A stretch of 64,000 bases of DNA from Streptomyces sp. LBL (GCF_029893585.1 NZ_JARXYX010000002.1:124001-188000), one strand, 5' to 3'. Positions 43,674 to 52,581 are shown, numbered from the stretch's first letter. Notes: generated by a model not told the origin, from the letters alone. Made by a program: numbers and translations.

Positions 43674-44096
43674 TCAGGGGTCCAAGCGGGCCGCCGCGGT
43701 GCCGGTGACCACCTCGACGCCGTCCTGATTGACCGTGCGCAGCGAGAAGTGGGCGACCGGGCCGGCCGGCGTGTCCTCGATCGAGTCGACGGTGGCCGTG
43801 GCCGTCAGGGTGTCGCCGGGCCAGACCTGCGCCTTGAAGCGCACGCCGTAGCGCAGCAGCGCCTCGACGCCGACCCAGTCGGTGAGGACCCGGCCGGTCA
43901 TGCCCATCGTCAGCATGCCGTGGGCGAAGACCCCGGGATATCCCGCGGCCTCGACGGCGAACCGCTCGTCGGTGTGCAGCGGGTTGAAGTCACCGGAGGC
44001 GCCGGCGTACTGCACGATCCGGGTGCGCTTGAGGTCGTCGACGAGGACGCTCTCGCGGGTCTCGCCGGCCTTGATGTCGTCCGGGCTCAGGCTCAT
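43674..44096 (-). CDS. MaoC-like enoyl-CoA hydratase
   Basis: A 140-residue hot-dog fold protein with an intact hydratase-2 motif, YAGASGDFNPLHTDERFA, giving the catalytic Asp and His. It starts by a 4-bp overlap with the adjacent FAS1-like dehydratase gene, which lacks that His. Such pairs form heteromeric hydratases (as in ChsH1/ChsH2 of steroid catabolism) that accept bulky enoyl-CoA. Likely hydrates the product of one of the acyl-CoA dehydrogenases. Confidence 0.9.
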   Translation of the reverse strand: MSLSPDDIKAGETRESVLVDDLKRTRIVQYAGASGDFNPLHTDERFAVEAAGYPGVFAHGMLTMGMTGRVLTDWVGVEALLRYGVRFKAQVWPGDTLTATATVDSIEDTPAGPVAHFSLRTVNQDGVEVVTGTAAARLDP

Positions 44097-44545
44097 CGGG
44101 CGTCCTTCGGGGTTGCCGGGCCCTCAGGGACGACGGCCACGGTCACGGCGCTGACGACCGGCTCGCCGTCGGCGTCCCGGTACTCGGTGATGCGCTCGCT
44201 GAAGAGGAGCCGTCCGGTGCGCCCCTGCTTCTCCCAGCTGCGTCCGGTGGCGGGGTGCGCGTAGAGGGTCTCGCCCGCGCGCACCGGGCGGTGGTACTCG
44301 AAGTGCTGCTCGGCGTGAAGCCCGCCGCCGCCCTCGGCCATGACACCGGCATCACGTCCCGACCCGAACCACTCCTCGTCCGGCGTGGGACGCAGGTGGT
44401 AGCCGGGGTCGTAGTGGGCGCTCGCCATCGTGAAGGTGGGCGGCGCGAGCGCGGACTCGCCCGCGTACGCCGGGTTCTCGTCGCCGATGGCACGGGCGAA
44501 CATCATGATGTGCCCGGCCTCGACGGGGAACGGCTGCCCTGTCAT
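44093..44545 (-). CDS. FAS1-type/MaoC N-terminal dehydratase subunit
   Basis: A 150-residue hot-dog fold protein with the MaoC_dehydrat_N pattern: FARAIGDENPAYAG near the N-terminus, a PPTFTMASAHYDPGY loop, and HAEQHFEYHRPVRAGETL near the middle. The catalytic His of the NPLH motif is replaced (NPAY), so it is probably the structural or substrate-binding half of a heteromer with the next gene product. GAGGAG precedes the ATG. Confidence 0.87.
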   Translation of the reverse strand: MTGQPFPVEAGHIMMFARAIGDENPAYAGESALAPPTFTMASAHYDPGYHLRPTPDEEWFGSGRDAGVMAEGGGGLHAEQHFEYHRPVRAGETLYAHPATGRSWEKQGRTGRLLFSERITEYRDADGEPVVSAVTVAVVPEGPATPKDAR

Positions 44546-44561
44546 CGTCGTGCTCCTCGAT

Positions 44562-44624
44562 CGATACGGTCGATACGGTCGATGCGGTCGCTGCGGTCGC
44601 TGCGGTCGCTGCGGTCGCTGCGGC
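44562..44624. repeat. seven 9-bp tandem repeats
   Basis: CGATACGGT (two copies), CGATGCGGT and CGCTGCGGT (three full copies plus a variant) run from the dehydratase leader to 4 bp before the crotonase stop. Confidence 0.93.
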
Positions 44625-44627
44625 GGG

Positions 44628-45500
44628 TCAGTACGGCAGGAACGCGTCCCGGGTGGCCTCGTCCGGGTCGAAGTCCGGCGGCAGGCCCTCGAACTTCGGC
44701 TCCCGCTTCTCCACGAAGCTCGCCACGCCCTCGCGGAAGTCCGGTGAGCCCGCGAAGAACTCCATGGCGGAGTAGGAGCGGGCGAGGGCGTCGGTGAAGG
44801 TGCGGTCGAGGTCCCCGTACACCTGGTGGCGTACGACGGCCATGGCGCGCGGGGAGCAGTTGCGGGCGATGTCACGGGCGTACGCGCGGGCGGCGTCGAG
44901 CAGGTCCTCCGGCTCGACGACCCGGCTGACCAGGCCGAGGTCCTTCGCCTCGTCGGCGTCGAAGACCCGGCCGGACAGCAGCAGGTCGAGTGCGTTCTCC
45001 AGGCCGATGACGCGCGGCAGCACGTAGGGCAGGTTGTACTCGCCGGCCAGGCCACGCCGGGTGAAGGCGGTGGTGAAGCGGGCTCCGCGGGCGGCGAAGC
45101 GGATGTCGCAGATGAGGGCCTGGATCAGGCCGATACCCGCGCAGGCTCCGTTGACGGCGGCGATCATCGGCTTGGGCAGGTCGCGTCTGCTGTACATGGG
45201 GACGCGGGCCTGGAGGTCGAGGGACTGGCCCGGCTGGGCGTTCTGCTCAAGGCGCTGGACGTCCATCCCCGGGCAGAAGGCCTTGCCCGCGCCCGTGACG
45301 ATCACGACACGGACGGCCGGATCGTGGGCGGCCTCGTCGAGGAGGGCGAAGAAGCGGCGCTCCATGGGGAGGCTCCAGGCGTTCCTGCGCTCGGGCCGGT
45401 TGAGGGTGACGGTGGCGACGCCGTCCTCGTCGACCTCGTACAGCACCAGGTCCAGGTCCGGATCCAGGTCCTCGGGAGACACCACAGGTTCCTCGGGCAT
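44628..45500 (-). CDS. enoyl-CoA hydratase/isomerase family
   Basis: A 290-residue crotonase with GKAFCPGMDVQRL and VNGACAGIGLIQAL oxyanion segments and FTRRGLAGEYNLPYVLPRVIG as catalytic region. It is the closest relative in the window of the hydratase at 37854. The C-terminal VEKREPKFEGLPPDF is typical. GAGGAG lies about 7 bp before the ATG, and the upstream thioesterase stop is 4 bp away. A start 14 codons upstream inside the thioesterase gene is possible but less likely. Confidence 0.9.
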   Translation of the reverse strand: MPEEPVVSPEDLDPDLDLVLYEVDEDGVATVTLNRPERRNAWSLPMERRFFALLDEAAHDPAVRVVIVTGAGKAFCPGMDVQRLEQNAQPGQSLDLQARVPMYSRRDLPKPMIAAVNGACAGIGLIQALICDIRFAARGARFTTAFTRRGLAGEYNLPYVLPRVIGLENALDLLLSGRVFDADEAKDLGLVSRVVEPEDLLDAARAYARDIARNCSPRAMAVVRHQVYGDLDRTFTDALARSYSAMEFFAGSPDFREGVASFVEKREPKFEGLPPDFDPDEATRDAFLPY

Positions 45501-45504
45501 CACG

Positions 45505-45996
45505 TCACTCCTCGTCCAGCGGTTCGATCGGGTCGCCGACACCGGCCCGCTCCCCGGAGATGGTCACCACCACCTGCCCTCGGGCGCAGATGCGTCCGTC
45601 GGTCATCACGTCCACGTCGGCGAAGTGCACCCGGCCGCCGCGTCGCACACAACGCGCGTACGCGACGGCCTCGCGGCCGCGGGCGGGCGCGAGGTACTGG
45701 ACCGACATCGACACGGTGCTGAGCCGGCTTCCCTTGGTGAAGTCGTGCCCGGCGATCACGGCGCCGGAGCCGGCGGTGTCGATGAGCGACGAGATCACCC
45801 CGCCGTGGAAGACGTCTTCGTGGGCGGAGAGCCAGTCGGCGTAGGGCAGCACGAGTTCGACTCCGTCGGGGTCCCAGCGCGTCACCCGGATACCGCAGCG
45901 GCGGTTGAAGGCGACCCCGCGCTCCCAGCGGGCCCGGAACCAGGTCCGGCGTTCGCGCTGTTCCTGGTCGGTGAGGGTCCTCGCCGCGACGGTCAT
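45505..45996 (-). CDS. PaaI-like hot-dog thioesterase
   Basis: A 163-residue hot-dog thioesterase. The family motif HGGVISSLIDTAGSGAV holds the HGG loop and catalytic Asp, and the barrel end is GRICARGQVVVTI. It probably hydrolyses stalled acyl-CoA to free CoA in the pathway. First gene of the operon 45996-41077. GGAGG lies 8 bp before the ATG; a GTG two codons upstream is an alternative. Confidence 0.9.
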   Translation of the reverse strand: MTVAARTLTDQEQRERRTWFRARWERGVAFNRRCGIRVTRWDPDGVELVLPYADWLSAHEDVFHGGVISSLIDTAGSGAVIAGHDFTKGSRLSTVSMSVQYLAPARGREAVAYARCVRRGGRVHFADVDVMTDGRICARGQVVVTISGERAGVGDPIEPLDEE

Positions 45997-46030
45997 CAGC
46001 ACGCCCTCCGGTCTCGGCCGGTCGGCCGGT

Positions 46031-46111
46031 CCATATAGTTACATGAATTGGATAGTTGAAGCAATCACACGGAACACAACCAGCGGTCTAGATGTATTAT
46101 TTATATAACTG
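46031..46111. promoter_or_regulatory. divergent AT-rich operator region
   Basis: Two elements. Near 46034, ATATAGTTACATG followed by TGAAGCAATCACACGG resembles the 29805 module (class A). At 46094-46111, the reverse strand reads CAGTTATATAAATAATAC, close to the class B site. They lie between the thioesterase operon and the CoA-transferase gene. Confidence 0.5.
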
Positions 46112-46142
46112 ATTCGCTGTCTGTGAACAGAGGGAGACCTCG

Positions 46143-47354
46143 ATGCCGTCGACCGCACTGGCCGGGATCCGTGTGCTCGATCTGTCCCGCATCCTCGCCG
46201 CGCCGCTGGCCACCCAGATGCTGGCCGACCTGGGCGCCGAGGTGATCAAGGTGGAGCGGCCCGGATCGGGGGACGACTCGCGGACGTACGGCCCGCCCTT
46301 CGCGTCCGGGCCCGAGGGCGACCGGACCGACACCGCCGCCTTCTATCTCGCCTGCAACCGCAACAAGCGGTCGGTCACCGTCAACCACGCCACCGCCGAG
46401 GGGCAGGAGCTGATCCGCGCCCTCGCCTCCCGGTCGGACGTGCTGGTCGAGAACTTCCGCGCGGGGACATTGGCGAAGTACGGCCTCGACCACGAGAGCC
46501 TGCGCGCGATCAACCCCCGCCTCGTGTACCTCTCGGTGACCGGTTTCGGCCAGACGGGCCCGTACGCCGAGCGCCCCGGCTACGACGGCATCTTCCAGGC
46601 CATGTCCGGGATGATGAGCGTCTCAGGGCACCCCGGGGAGCCGATGAAGGTCGGCGTCAGCATGGTCGACATCCTCACGGGGCTGTACGCCTCCACGGCG
46701 GTGCTGGCCGCCCTGCGGCACCGGGACGCCACCGGCGAGGGGCAGTTCATCGACCTCTCCCTGCTGGACTGCGGACTGGCCTCGCTGTCGCACTTCGCGA
46801 TGAACTACCTGGTCTCGGGCGAGGTTCCGCAGCGGCGCGGCAACGGCGGGTACGGCGGCATCCCGTCGCAGGCCTTCGAGTGCAAGGACAAGCCGATCTT
46901 CCTGGTCGCGGGCAACGACAAGCAGTTCGCCGCGTTCTGCGTCGCGGCCGACCGCGCCGACCTCCTCCAGGACCCCCGGTTCGCCACGACGTCCGCCCGG
47001 ATCTCCCACCGCGAGGAGATCCTGCCGGTGCTGGAGGCGATCCTGCGCACCCGGACCCGGGACGAGTGGCTGGCCGTACTCGACGAACACGACGTCCCCG
47101 CCGGCCCGTTCAACGAGATGCCCGAGGTCTTCGCCGACCCGCAGATACGGCACCGGGGGATGCTGGTCGAGGTCGAGGACCCGGTGTCGGGACACCTGCC
47201 GATGCTCGCCAACCCGATCCGTTTCACGGCGACGCCCGTCGAGGGGTACGCCCCGCCGCCCGCGCTGGGTGAGCACACCGCCGAAGTCCTCGCCGACATC
47301 GTGGGGGTGACGGAGGGTCAGCTGGCGGGGCTGCGGGCCCGGGGGGTGGTGTAG
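46143..47354 (+). CDS. CaiB/BaiF-type CoA-transferase
   Basis: A 403-residue family III CoA-transferase. Typical elements are LAGIRVLDLSRILAAPLATQ, LGAEVIKVERP, FYLACNRNKRSVTVN, VLVENFRAGTLAKYGLDHE and PGYDGIFQAMSGMMSVSG, which carries the catalytic Asp. It would move CoA between acids without ATP. It has its own promoter region and is monocistronic, converging on the SDR gene with 17 bp between stops. Confidence 0.94.
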   Translation: MPSTALAGIRVLDLSRILAAPLATQMLADLGAEVIKVERPGSGDDSRTYGPPFASGPEGDRTDTAAFYLACNRNKRSVTVNHATAEGQELIRALASRSDVLVENFRAGTLAKYGLDHESLRAINPRLVYLSVTGFGQTGPYAERPGYDGIFQAMSGMMSVSGHPGEPMKVGVSMVDILTGLYASTAVLAALRHRDATGEGQFIDLSLLDCGLASLSHFAMNYLVSGEVPQRRGNGGYGGIPSQAFECKDKPIFLVAGNDKQFAAFCVAADRADLLQDPRFATTSARISHREEILPVLEAILRTRTRDEWLAVLDEHDVPAGPFNEMPEVFADPQIRHRGMLVEVEDPVSGHLPMLANPIRFTATPVEGYAPPPALGEHTAEVLADIVGVTEGQLAGLRARGVV

Positions 47355-47371
47355 GGGCTGGTGCAGGGGCA

Positions 47372-48166
47372 TCACCCGATCAGGGTCCGGCCGCCCTCCA
47401 GCATCAGCGTCGCACCGGTCAGATAGGCCATGTCGTCGCTGACCAGGGCGGCCACCGCCCGGCCGATGTCGGCCTCCGGGTCACCGAGCCGGCCCAGCGG
47501 GATGTCCCTGGCCAGTTCCGCCGCCTTCTGCGGGTGCGCGGCAAGATAGTCCTCCGCGGCCGGGCTGAGCGCGGCCGGACAGACGACGTTCACCCGGATC
47601 CCGTACGGTCCCCACTCCCGCGCGGCGACCCGGCTCAGGCCGCGGATCGCCTCCTTGGCCATCGCGTACGCCGCGAAGGTCGCCTCACCCTGCACCGCCG
47701 CCGAGGAACCCAGGTTGACGACGGAGCCACGACTCTCCCTGAGGTGGGGCAGAGCGGCCCGCATCGCGTGGAACGTGGCCAACGGACCGCTGCGATAGGT
47801 CAGTTCGACATCGTCGTACGACGTCTCCGCCAGCCGGCGCTGTACCGACGACTGCGCGTTGTTGACGAGCACGTCGAGACCGCCGAACTCCCGTACCGTC
47901 TCCGCCACCATGCGGTCGACGTCGTCCCGCTCCCCCACGTCCCCGACCACGGTGTACGCCCGGCCGCCGCGCTCGGTGATCTCCCCGGCCGTGTCCTTCA
48001 GCTTGCCCTCGGTGCGGCCGGCGAGCACCACGGCCGCCCCCTCGGCGGCCAGCGCGAGCGCGATGCCGCGACCCACGCCCTGCCCTGCGCCGGTGACCAG
48101 AGCCGTCTTCCCGGCCAGTCGTGTGCCTCCCAGCCGAGTACCTCCCAGCCGTGTACCTCGCTGCAT
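47372..48166 (-). CDS. SDR family oxidoreductase
   Basis: A 264-residue short-chain dehydrogenase with TGAGQGVGRG (cofactor), NNAQSS (the usual NNAG varied), Ser in NLGSSAAV and YAMAK (Tyr/Lys). The C-terminal TGATLMLEGG is typical. The N-terminus is an RGTRLGGTRLGGTRL repeat encoded by a 15-bp tandem triplication, which is not part of the fold. The ATG overlaps the SnoaL-like gene stop (TGATG); a GTG one codon upstream is possible. It belongs to the minus-strand operon 51126-47372. Confidence 0.9.
   Translation of the reverse strand: MQRGTRLGGTRLGGTRLAGKTALVTGAGQGVGRGIALALAAEGAAVVLAGRTEGKLKDTAGEITERGGRAYTVVGDVGERDDVDRMVAETVREFGGLDVLVNNAQSSVQRRLAETSYDDVELTYRSGPLATFHAMRAALPHLRESRGSVVNLGSSAAVQGEATFAAYAMAKEAIRGLSRVAAREWGPYGIRVNVVCPAALSPAAEDYLAAHPQKAAELARDIPLGRLGDPEADIGRAVAALVSDDMAYLTGATLMLEGGRTLIG
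48121..48165 (-). repeat. three 15-bp repeats at SDR N-terminus
   Basis: Units 48121-48135, 48136-48150 and 48151-48165 (for example GTGTGCCTCCCAGCC) encode the GGTRL repeat just after the SDR start codon. Confidence 0.88.
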
Positions 48167-48681
48167 CACGTCGTCTCCTTCCAGAAGGCGGCCCAGGAGG
48201 GGAATGCCTCGGGCAGCGCCGGTTCTCCGGCTCCCTCCCAGCCCTTGAACCCCGTCGCCTGGGGGCGCTCGGTCACGTCGGCCGCATACCAGTGCCGCTC
48301 ACGGCGCCGGGAGAAGTACCACTCGCCGTCCACGCGCGCGTAGTCGTCCCAGTAGCAGATCGCCATCACGATCCACCGCTCCCCCACCTCGTGCTCGGCC
48401 CGGCAGTACACGGCGCCGGTCGCCGTGTCGCGGTCGGTGAACTCGATCCGGTGGCCGCAGATCTGGTGGACCGACCGGTGGAAGCCACGGACCAGGGGCT
48501 CGATGTGCTGCCGCAGGACATCCCGGCCGCGCCCGTGGCGCCCCATGTCCACGTCGGGCCGGAAGCAGCCGGCCCAGGCGTCGAGGTCGCGGCCGTCCAC
48601 GGCGAGCGCGTAACGGATGGGCAGTTGCTGGATGGCGAGGTGCGACTCGATGCGGTCGACGCGTTCCTCGACGGTGGTCAT
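48166..48681 (-). CDS. SnoaL/NTF2-like protein
   Basis: A 171-residue alpha+beta-barrel protein of the SnoaL-like (NTF2) superfamily: RIESHLAIQQLPIRYALAVDGRD at the start, CFRPDVDMGRHGRG, and RAEHEVGERWIVMAICYWDDYARVDGEWYF. Relatives are isomerases, dehydratases or small-molecule binders, and the group often appears with acyl-CoA dehydrogenases in steroid-type clusters. The start overlaps the dehydrogenase stop by 4 bp. Confidence 0.85.
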   Translation of the reverse strand: MTTVEERVDRIESHLAIQQLPIRYALAVDGRDLDAWAGCFRPDVDMGRHGRGRDVLRQHIEPLVRGFHRSVHQICGHRIEFTDRDTATGAVYCRAEHEVGERWIVMAICYWDDYARVDGEWYFSRRRERHWYAADVTERPQATGFKGWEGAGEPALPEAFPSWAAFWKETT

Positions 48682-49910
48682 GACCGGGGCTCCTTCGGCA
48701 GACCGAGGACCTGCTCCCCGATGATGTTGCGCTGGATCTCGCTCGACCCGCCGTAGATCGTCTCCGCGAGGGAGAGCAGGAAGGAGCGCTGCCGGGTGTC
48801 CAGGCCGTAGTCCTCGCCGACGATCTGCCCGGCGGGCCCCGCCAGCTCCGTGGCCAGCTGGCCGAGTCGCTGGTGCCGGGTCGACGCGTACAGCTTCGCG
48901 GTGGTGGCCTGCGCGCCCGGGGTGCGGCCGGCGGTCAGTTCGGCGATGGTCCGCAGGTTGGTGGTGCGCATGATGCGTACGGAGATCCAGGCGTCGACGA
49001 TGCGGCGGCGCAGCATCGGATCGTCGAGCGCGCCCCGCTCGCGGGCCAGGCCGATCAGCGCCTCGGCCTCCCGCTCGAAGGTGAGCTGCTGGGGCAGGAG
49101 CGTGGTGCCGCGTTCGATGCCGAGCGTGGCCATGGCCGTGCGCCAGCCCTGGCCGACCTCGCCGACGACCAGGTCCGCGTCGGTGCGCGCGTCGGAGAGG
49201 AAGACCTCGGCGAACTCGTCCTGGCCGGCGAGGTTGCGGATGGGGCGGATCTCCACGCCCGGCTGGTCGGTCGGGACCAGGAGCATCGTCAGGCCCTTGT
49301 GCCGCCGGGAGTCGGGGTCGGTGCGGGTGAGGACGTAGAGCCAGTCGGCGTGGATGCCGAACGAGGTCCATACCTTCTGTCCGCTGACCACCCATGCGGC
49401 GCCGTCCCGCTCCGCCCGGGTGCGCACGGACGCCAGGTCGGAGCCGGCGCCGGGTTCGCTGAAGCCCTGGCCCCACAGTTCCTCGACGGCGAGGATCGGC
49501 GGCAGGAAACGCCGCTTCTGTGCCTCGCCGCCCATCGCGAGGAGCATCGGGCCGAGCAGGTCGAGGGCGTTGACGGTGGCCCGGTACGGGGCGTTCACCC
49601 GGGCGTACTCGTACTCGAAGACGATCTCCTCCAGGAGTCCGAGCCCACGTCCGCCGTACTCCTGGGGCCAGCCGACGCCCAGCCAGCCACCGGCGGACAG
49701 CTCACGGTCCCAGGCGAGGCGGACGTCCCAGGCCGCGCCGTCGGTGGGGCCGCCCACGCCCCGGTTCGCGGCGAACTCCCCCACCAGGTGGTCCGCCAGC
49801 CAGTCCCGCACCTCGTCGCGGAAGTCGCGTACCGCGGGCCCGAAGTCGAGCTCCATGCCAGTTCCTTTGCCGTCGTGCTCCATACAGGCTCCGTTGCCGT
49901 CGAGCTCCAT
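48678..49910 (-). CDS. acyl-CoA dehydrogenase, large-type subunit
   Basis: A 410-residue FadE-like protein. GQGFSEPGAGSDLASVRTRA, VWTSFGIHADWLYVLTRTDP and IYGGSSEIQRNIIGEQVLGLP mark the FAD/substrate regions. The next gene upstream in the operon is a second, different dehydrogenase; such adjacent pairs form alpha2beta2 heterotetramers for bulky substrates in steroid catabolism. Three in-frame ATGs at 49910, 49883 and 49856 sit at exactly 27-bp spacing, each with a GGA-rich ribosome-site word; GGGAGGAG before 49910 is strongest. The conserved fold starts after 49856. Confidence 0.9.
   Translation of the reverse strand: MELDGNGACMEHDGKGTGMELDFGPAVRDFRDEVRDWLADHLVGEFAANRGVGGPTDGAAWDVRLAWDRELSAGGWLGVGWPQEYGGRGLGLLEEIVFEYEYARVNAPYRATVNALDLLGPMLLAMGGEAQKRRFLPPILAVEELWGQGFSEPGAGSDLASVRTRAERDGAAWVVSGQKVWTSFGIHADWLYVLTRTDPDSRRHKGLTMLLVPTDQPGVEIRPIRNLAGQDEFAEVFLSDARTDADLVVGEVGQGWRTAMATLGIERGTTLLPQQLTFEREAEALIGLARERGALDDPMLRRRIVDAWISVRIMRTTNLRTIAELTAGRTPGAQATTAKLYASTRHQRLGQLATELAGPAGQIVGEDYGLDTRQRSFLLSLAETIYGGSSEIQRNIIGEQVLGLPKEPRS
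49842..49910 (-). repeat. 27-bp triplicated translation start
   Basis: ATGGAGCTCGACGG-type blocks begin at 49910, 49883 and 49856 (minus strand), each 27 bp apart, each preceded by a purine-rich ribosome-site-like word. All are in frame. Confidence 0.85.
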
Positions 49911-49932
49911 GCCGGCTCCTCCCTGCCGATGA

Positions 49933-51126
49933 TCAGATGCCGAGCCGGGTGGCCAGTAGTTCCCGGTGGTACGACGGTGTGCCGAGCAGTACCTCGGAAC
50001 TCTTGGCTCGCTTGAAGTACAGGTGTGCGGGGTGCTCCCAGGTGAAGCCGATACCGCCGTGCACCTGGATGTTGTCGCCGGCGACCTTGGTGTACGCCTC
50101 CGAGCAGAAGACCTGCGCGAGGGCGGCGGCGATCGCGATCTCCGTCTCGTCGCCCGCGTCCAGCGCCCAGAGCCCGCCGTACGCGGCCGAGCGGGCGGAC
50201 TCGATCTCCATGAGCATGTCGGCGCACTTGTGCTTGATCCCCTGGAACGAGCCGATGGGCCGGCCGTACTGCTCGCGGATCTTCGCGTACGCCACGGCGG
50301 CGTCCAGGGCGGCCGCGGCTCCCCCGACCTGTTCGGCGGCCAGGAGTACGGCGGCGGTGGCGAGGGTGCGTTCGAGGGCGGGCCATGCCGCGCCCTCGGG
50401 GCCCAGGAGGCGGGCGGGGGTGTCCGTGAACTCGACCCGGGTTTGTTTGCGGGTCTGGTCGAGGGTGGGGAGGGGGGTACGGGTGAGGCCGGGTGCGGTG
50501 GCGGTTTTGGCGCAGTCGGCGCTCTCGATCTTCTCGCCCCTCTCGCCCCTCTCGACCGTCTCGGCCGTCTCGACCGTCTCGACCGCGAAGAGGCTGATGC
50601 CGGAGGGGGTGCGGGCGGCGACCAGGAGCAGGTCGGCGAGGTGTCCGTCGGGGACGTAGGTCTTCGTGCCGGTCAGCCGCCAGCCGTCCGCCGTGTCGCG
50701 GGCGGTGAGCCGGATACCCGTCTCGTCCCAGCGGCCGCTGTCCTCGGTGAGCGCCAGCGTGGCCACGGTCTCGCCGGACGCGATGCCGGGCAGGAGGTCG
50801 CGTCGCGCCTGCTCGTCGGCGCAGCGCAACAGCGCCTCGGCGGCCAGGGCGACCGTGGCGAAGTACGGCCCGCACAGCAGCGCGCGGCCCGCCTCCTCGA
50901 AGACGATGCCGAGGTCGACGTAGCCGAAGCCCGAGCCGCCGTACTCCTCCGGTACGGCGAGCCCCTGCAGGCCGAGTTCGCCGGCCGTCCGCCGCCAGAG
51001 GACGGGGTCGTGACCCCGCGGGTCGGCGGCCAGGCGGCGCACGCTCGCCTCGTCGGAGTGCTTGGCGAAGAACGAGCGTACGACCTTGCGCAGTTCGTCC
51101 TGCTCCTCGCTGAAGGTCAGATCCAT
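49933..51126 (-). CDS. acyl-CoA dehydrogenase, partner-type subunit
   Basis: A 397-residue FadE-like protein with FSEEQDELRKVVRSFFAKH, LQGLAVPEEYGGSG and YGRPIGSFQGIKHKCADM, and the C-terminal NIQVHGGIGFTWEHPAHLYFKRA. It resembles the dehydrogenase at 56125 and differs from its operon neighbour at 48678, as expected for a heteromeric pair. A VET/VER-rich loop around residues 180-200 is encoded by seven 9-bp repeats (50524-50586). First gene of the operon; the promoter region carries the class B site at 51188. Confidence 0.92.
   Translation of the reverse strand: MDLTFSEEQDELRKVVRSFFAKHSDEASVRRLAADPRGHDPVLWRRTAGELGLQGLAVPEEYGGSGFGYVDLGIVFEEAGRALLCGPYFATVALAAEALLRCADEQARRDLLPGIASGETVATLALTEDSGRWDETGIRLTARDTADGWRLTGTKTYVPDGHLADLLLVAARTPSGISLFAVETVETAETVERGERGEKIESADCAKTATAPGLTRTPLPTLDQTRKQTRVEFTDTPARLLGPEGAAWPALERTLATAAVLLAAEQVGGAAAALDAAVAYAKIREQYGRPIGSFQGIKHKCADMLMEIESARSAAYGGLWALDAGDETEIAIAAALAQVFCSEAYTKVAGDNIQVHGGIGFTWEHPAHLYFKRAKSSEVLLGTPSYHRELLATRLGI
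50524..50586 (-). repeat. seven 9-bp repeats in dehydrogenase gene
   Basis: Units such as CTCGACCGT and CTCGCCCCT (plus strand) encode (V/A)ET, ERG repeats in a surface loop. In frame. Confidence 0.9.
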
Positions 51127-51187
51127 GCCGAGCTTCCCGTCCTCGGTGCAACGTCACGTACGGCCCGCTTGCCGCCCACCCCTCGAT

Positions 51188-51205
51188 ACAGTTAGATAAT
51201 TATAG
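51188..51205. promoter_or_regulatory. AT-rich operator/promoter, class B
   Basis: The same 18-base word as at 39760, followed after 7 bp by ACTGAATA. It lies between divergent dehydrogenase (51126) and crotonase (51236) starts. Confidence 0.65.
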
Positions 51206-51235
51206 TATCCGCACTGAATACACCAGGAGCGCGAC

Positions 51236-52057
51236 GTGACCGATCTCTACGCCCCGTTCACGAGCCTGACCTTCGAGCGGCCCGCGCCGGGCGTGCTCCG
51301 GATCGTGCTCGACGCCCCGAACCTCAACGCCGTGGATCCACGGATGCACGGTGAGCTCGCCGACATCTGGCCCGTCGTGGACCGGGACGAGGAGACCCGC
51401 GCGGTGCTCGTCCAGGGCGCGGGCAGGGCGTTCTCGGCGGGCGGGACCTTCGACTCCATCGAGGCCCTGACCGAGGAGTACGCGGTGCGCGCCCGGGTGA
51501 TGCGGGAGGCGCGGGACATGGTCTACGGGGTGCTCAACTGCTCCAAGCCGGTGGTCTCGGCGATCCACGGCCCGGCGGTCGGGGCCGGGCTGGTCATCGG
51601 GATGCTGGCGGACATCTCCGTCGTGGCCCGCACGGCGAAGATCGTCGACGGACACACGCGTCTCGGGGTCGCGGCCGGTGACCACGCCGCCATCTGCTGG
51701 CCGCTGCTGTGCGGCATGGCCAAGGCCAAGTACTACCTCCTCACCTGCGAGACGCTCACCGGCGAGGAGGCCGAGCGGATCGGGCTGGTGTCGAAGTGCG
51801 TGGACGACGCGGACGTGCACACCGAGGCCCTGCGCGTCGCGACCGCCCTGGCCGCCGGACCGGCCGGCGCCATCAGCTGGACCAAGCGGTCCCTCAACCA
51901 CTGGTACCGCACCGCCCAGCCGATCTTCGAGGCCTCGCTCGGGCTGGAGTTCTTCGGGTTCGGCGGGCACGAGGTCGTCGAGGGACTCGCCGCCCATCGT
52001 GAGAAGCGCACCCCGGACTTCGAGGGCGTCAGCGCCAAGCACCCGCTCGACCTGTGA
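51236..52057 (+). CDS. enoyl-CoA hydratase/isomerase family
   Basis: A 273-residue crotonase with [12 protein letters not shown] and [15 protein letters not shown] oxyanion segments. The active-site region [27 protein letters not shown] belongs to the same subclass as the gene at 55324 and carries Asp rather than Glu in that position. The GTG start follows CAGGAGCG. It is followed after 23 bp by a MaoC-like gene, so the two probably act together. Confidence 0.9.
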   Translation: MTDLYAPFTSLTFERPAPGVLRIVLDAPNLNAVDPRMHGELADIWPVVDRDEETRAVLVQGAGRAFSAGGTFDSIEALTEEYAVRARVMREARDMVYGVLNCSKPVVSAIHGPAVGAGLVIGMLADISVVARTAKIVDGHTRLGVAAGDHAAICWPLLCGMAKAKYYLLTCETLTGEEAERIGLVSKCVDDADVHTEALRVATALAAGPAGAISWTKRSLNHWYRTAQPIFEASLGLEFFGFGGHEVVEGLAAHREKRTPDFEGVSAKHPLDL

Positions 52058-52080
52058 CCACCGTACGAGAGGAACCGATC

Positions 52081-52581
52081 ATGGCGTCGGACCGGACCAC
52101 CACCGAAGTCCCCGCGCTGGTAAGGGGGTTGACCTATGAGGAAATGCCGGTCGGGCAGGTCTTCCGGACCGCCCGCCGCACCATCACGGAGACCGACCTG
52201 GTCAACTTCGTCACCTGGGGCGGCTTCACCGAGCCCCTCTTCTGGGACGCCTCGCACGCCGCGGACGGCGGCTACACCGGGCGACTGGTCCCAGGGGGAC
52301 TGACGTACTGCATCGCCGAAGGGCTCGTCCTCCAGACGAACGTGCTGCACGGCACAGGGCTCGCCTTCCTGCACATGGAGCTCACCGTGCGGGGTCCGGT
52401 GTACGTCGGCGACACCGTGTACGCCGTCGTGGAGACCACGGAGTCCCGGCCCTCCAGCAAGCCCGGCCGGGGTGTGGTGACCAGCCGGATCACCGTACGC
52501 AACCAGCGGGACGAGGACGTGCTCGTCTACACCCCGGTGCGACTGATCCGGGGCAGGGACTACGAGGCTCCGGCCCCCTGA
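52081..52581 (+). CDS. MaoC-like protein, non-canonical active site
   Basis: A 166-residue hot-dog fold protein (EEMPVGQVFRTARRTITETDLVNF, GRLVPGGLTYCIAEGL, VYVGDTVYAVVET). The hydratase-2 motif reads GGFTEPLFWDASH, lacking the GDxNPLH Asp and His, so it may be a non-catalytic partner or a thioesterase-like protein. GAGAGGAA lies upstream of the ATG. Its 3-prime end overlaps the convergent GH1-like gene by 22 bp. Confidence 0.85.
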   Translation: MASDRTTTEVPALVRGLTYEEMPVGQVFRTARRTITETDLVNFVTWGGFTEPLFWDASHAADGGYTGRLVPGGLTYCIAEGLVLQTNVLHGTGLAFLHMELTVRGPVYVGDTVYAVVETTESRPSSKPGRGVVTSRITVRNQRDEDVLVYTPVRLIRGRDYEAPAP

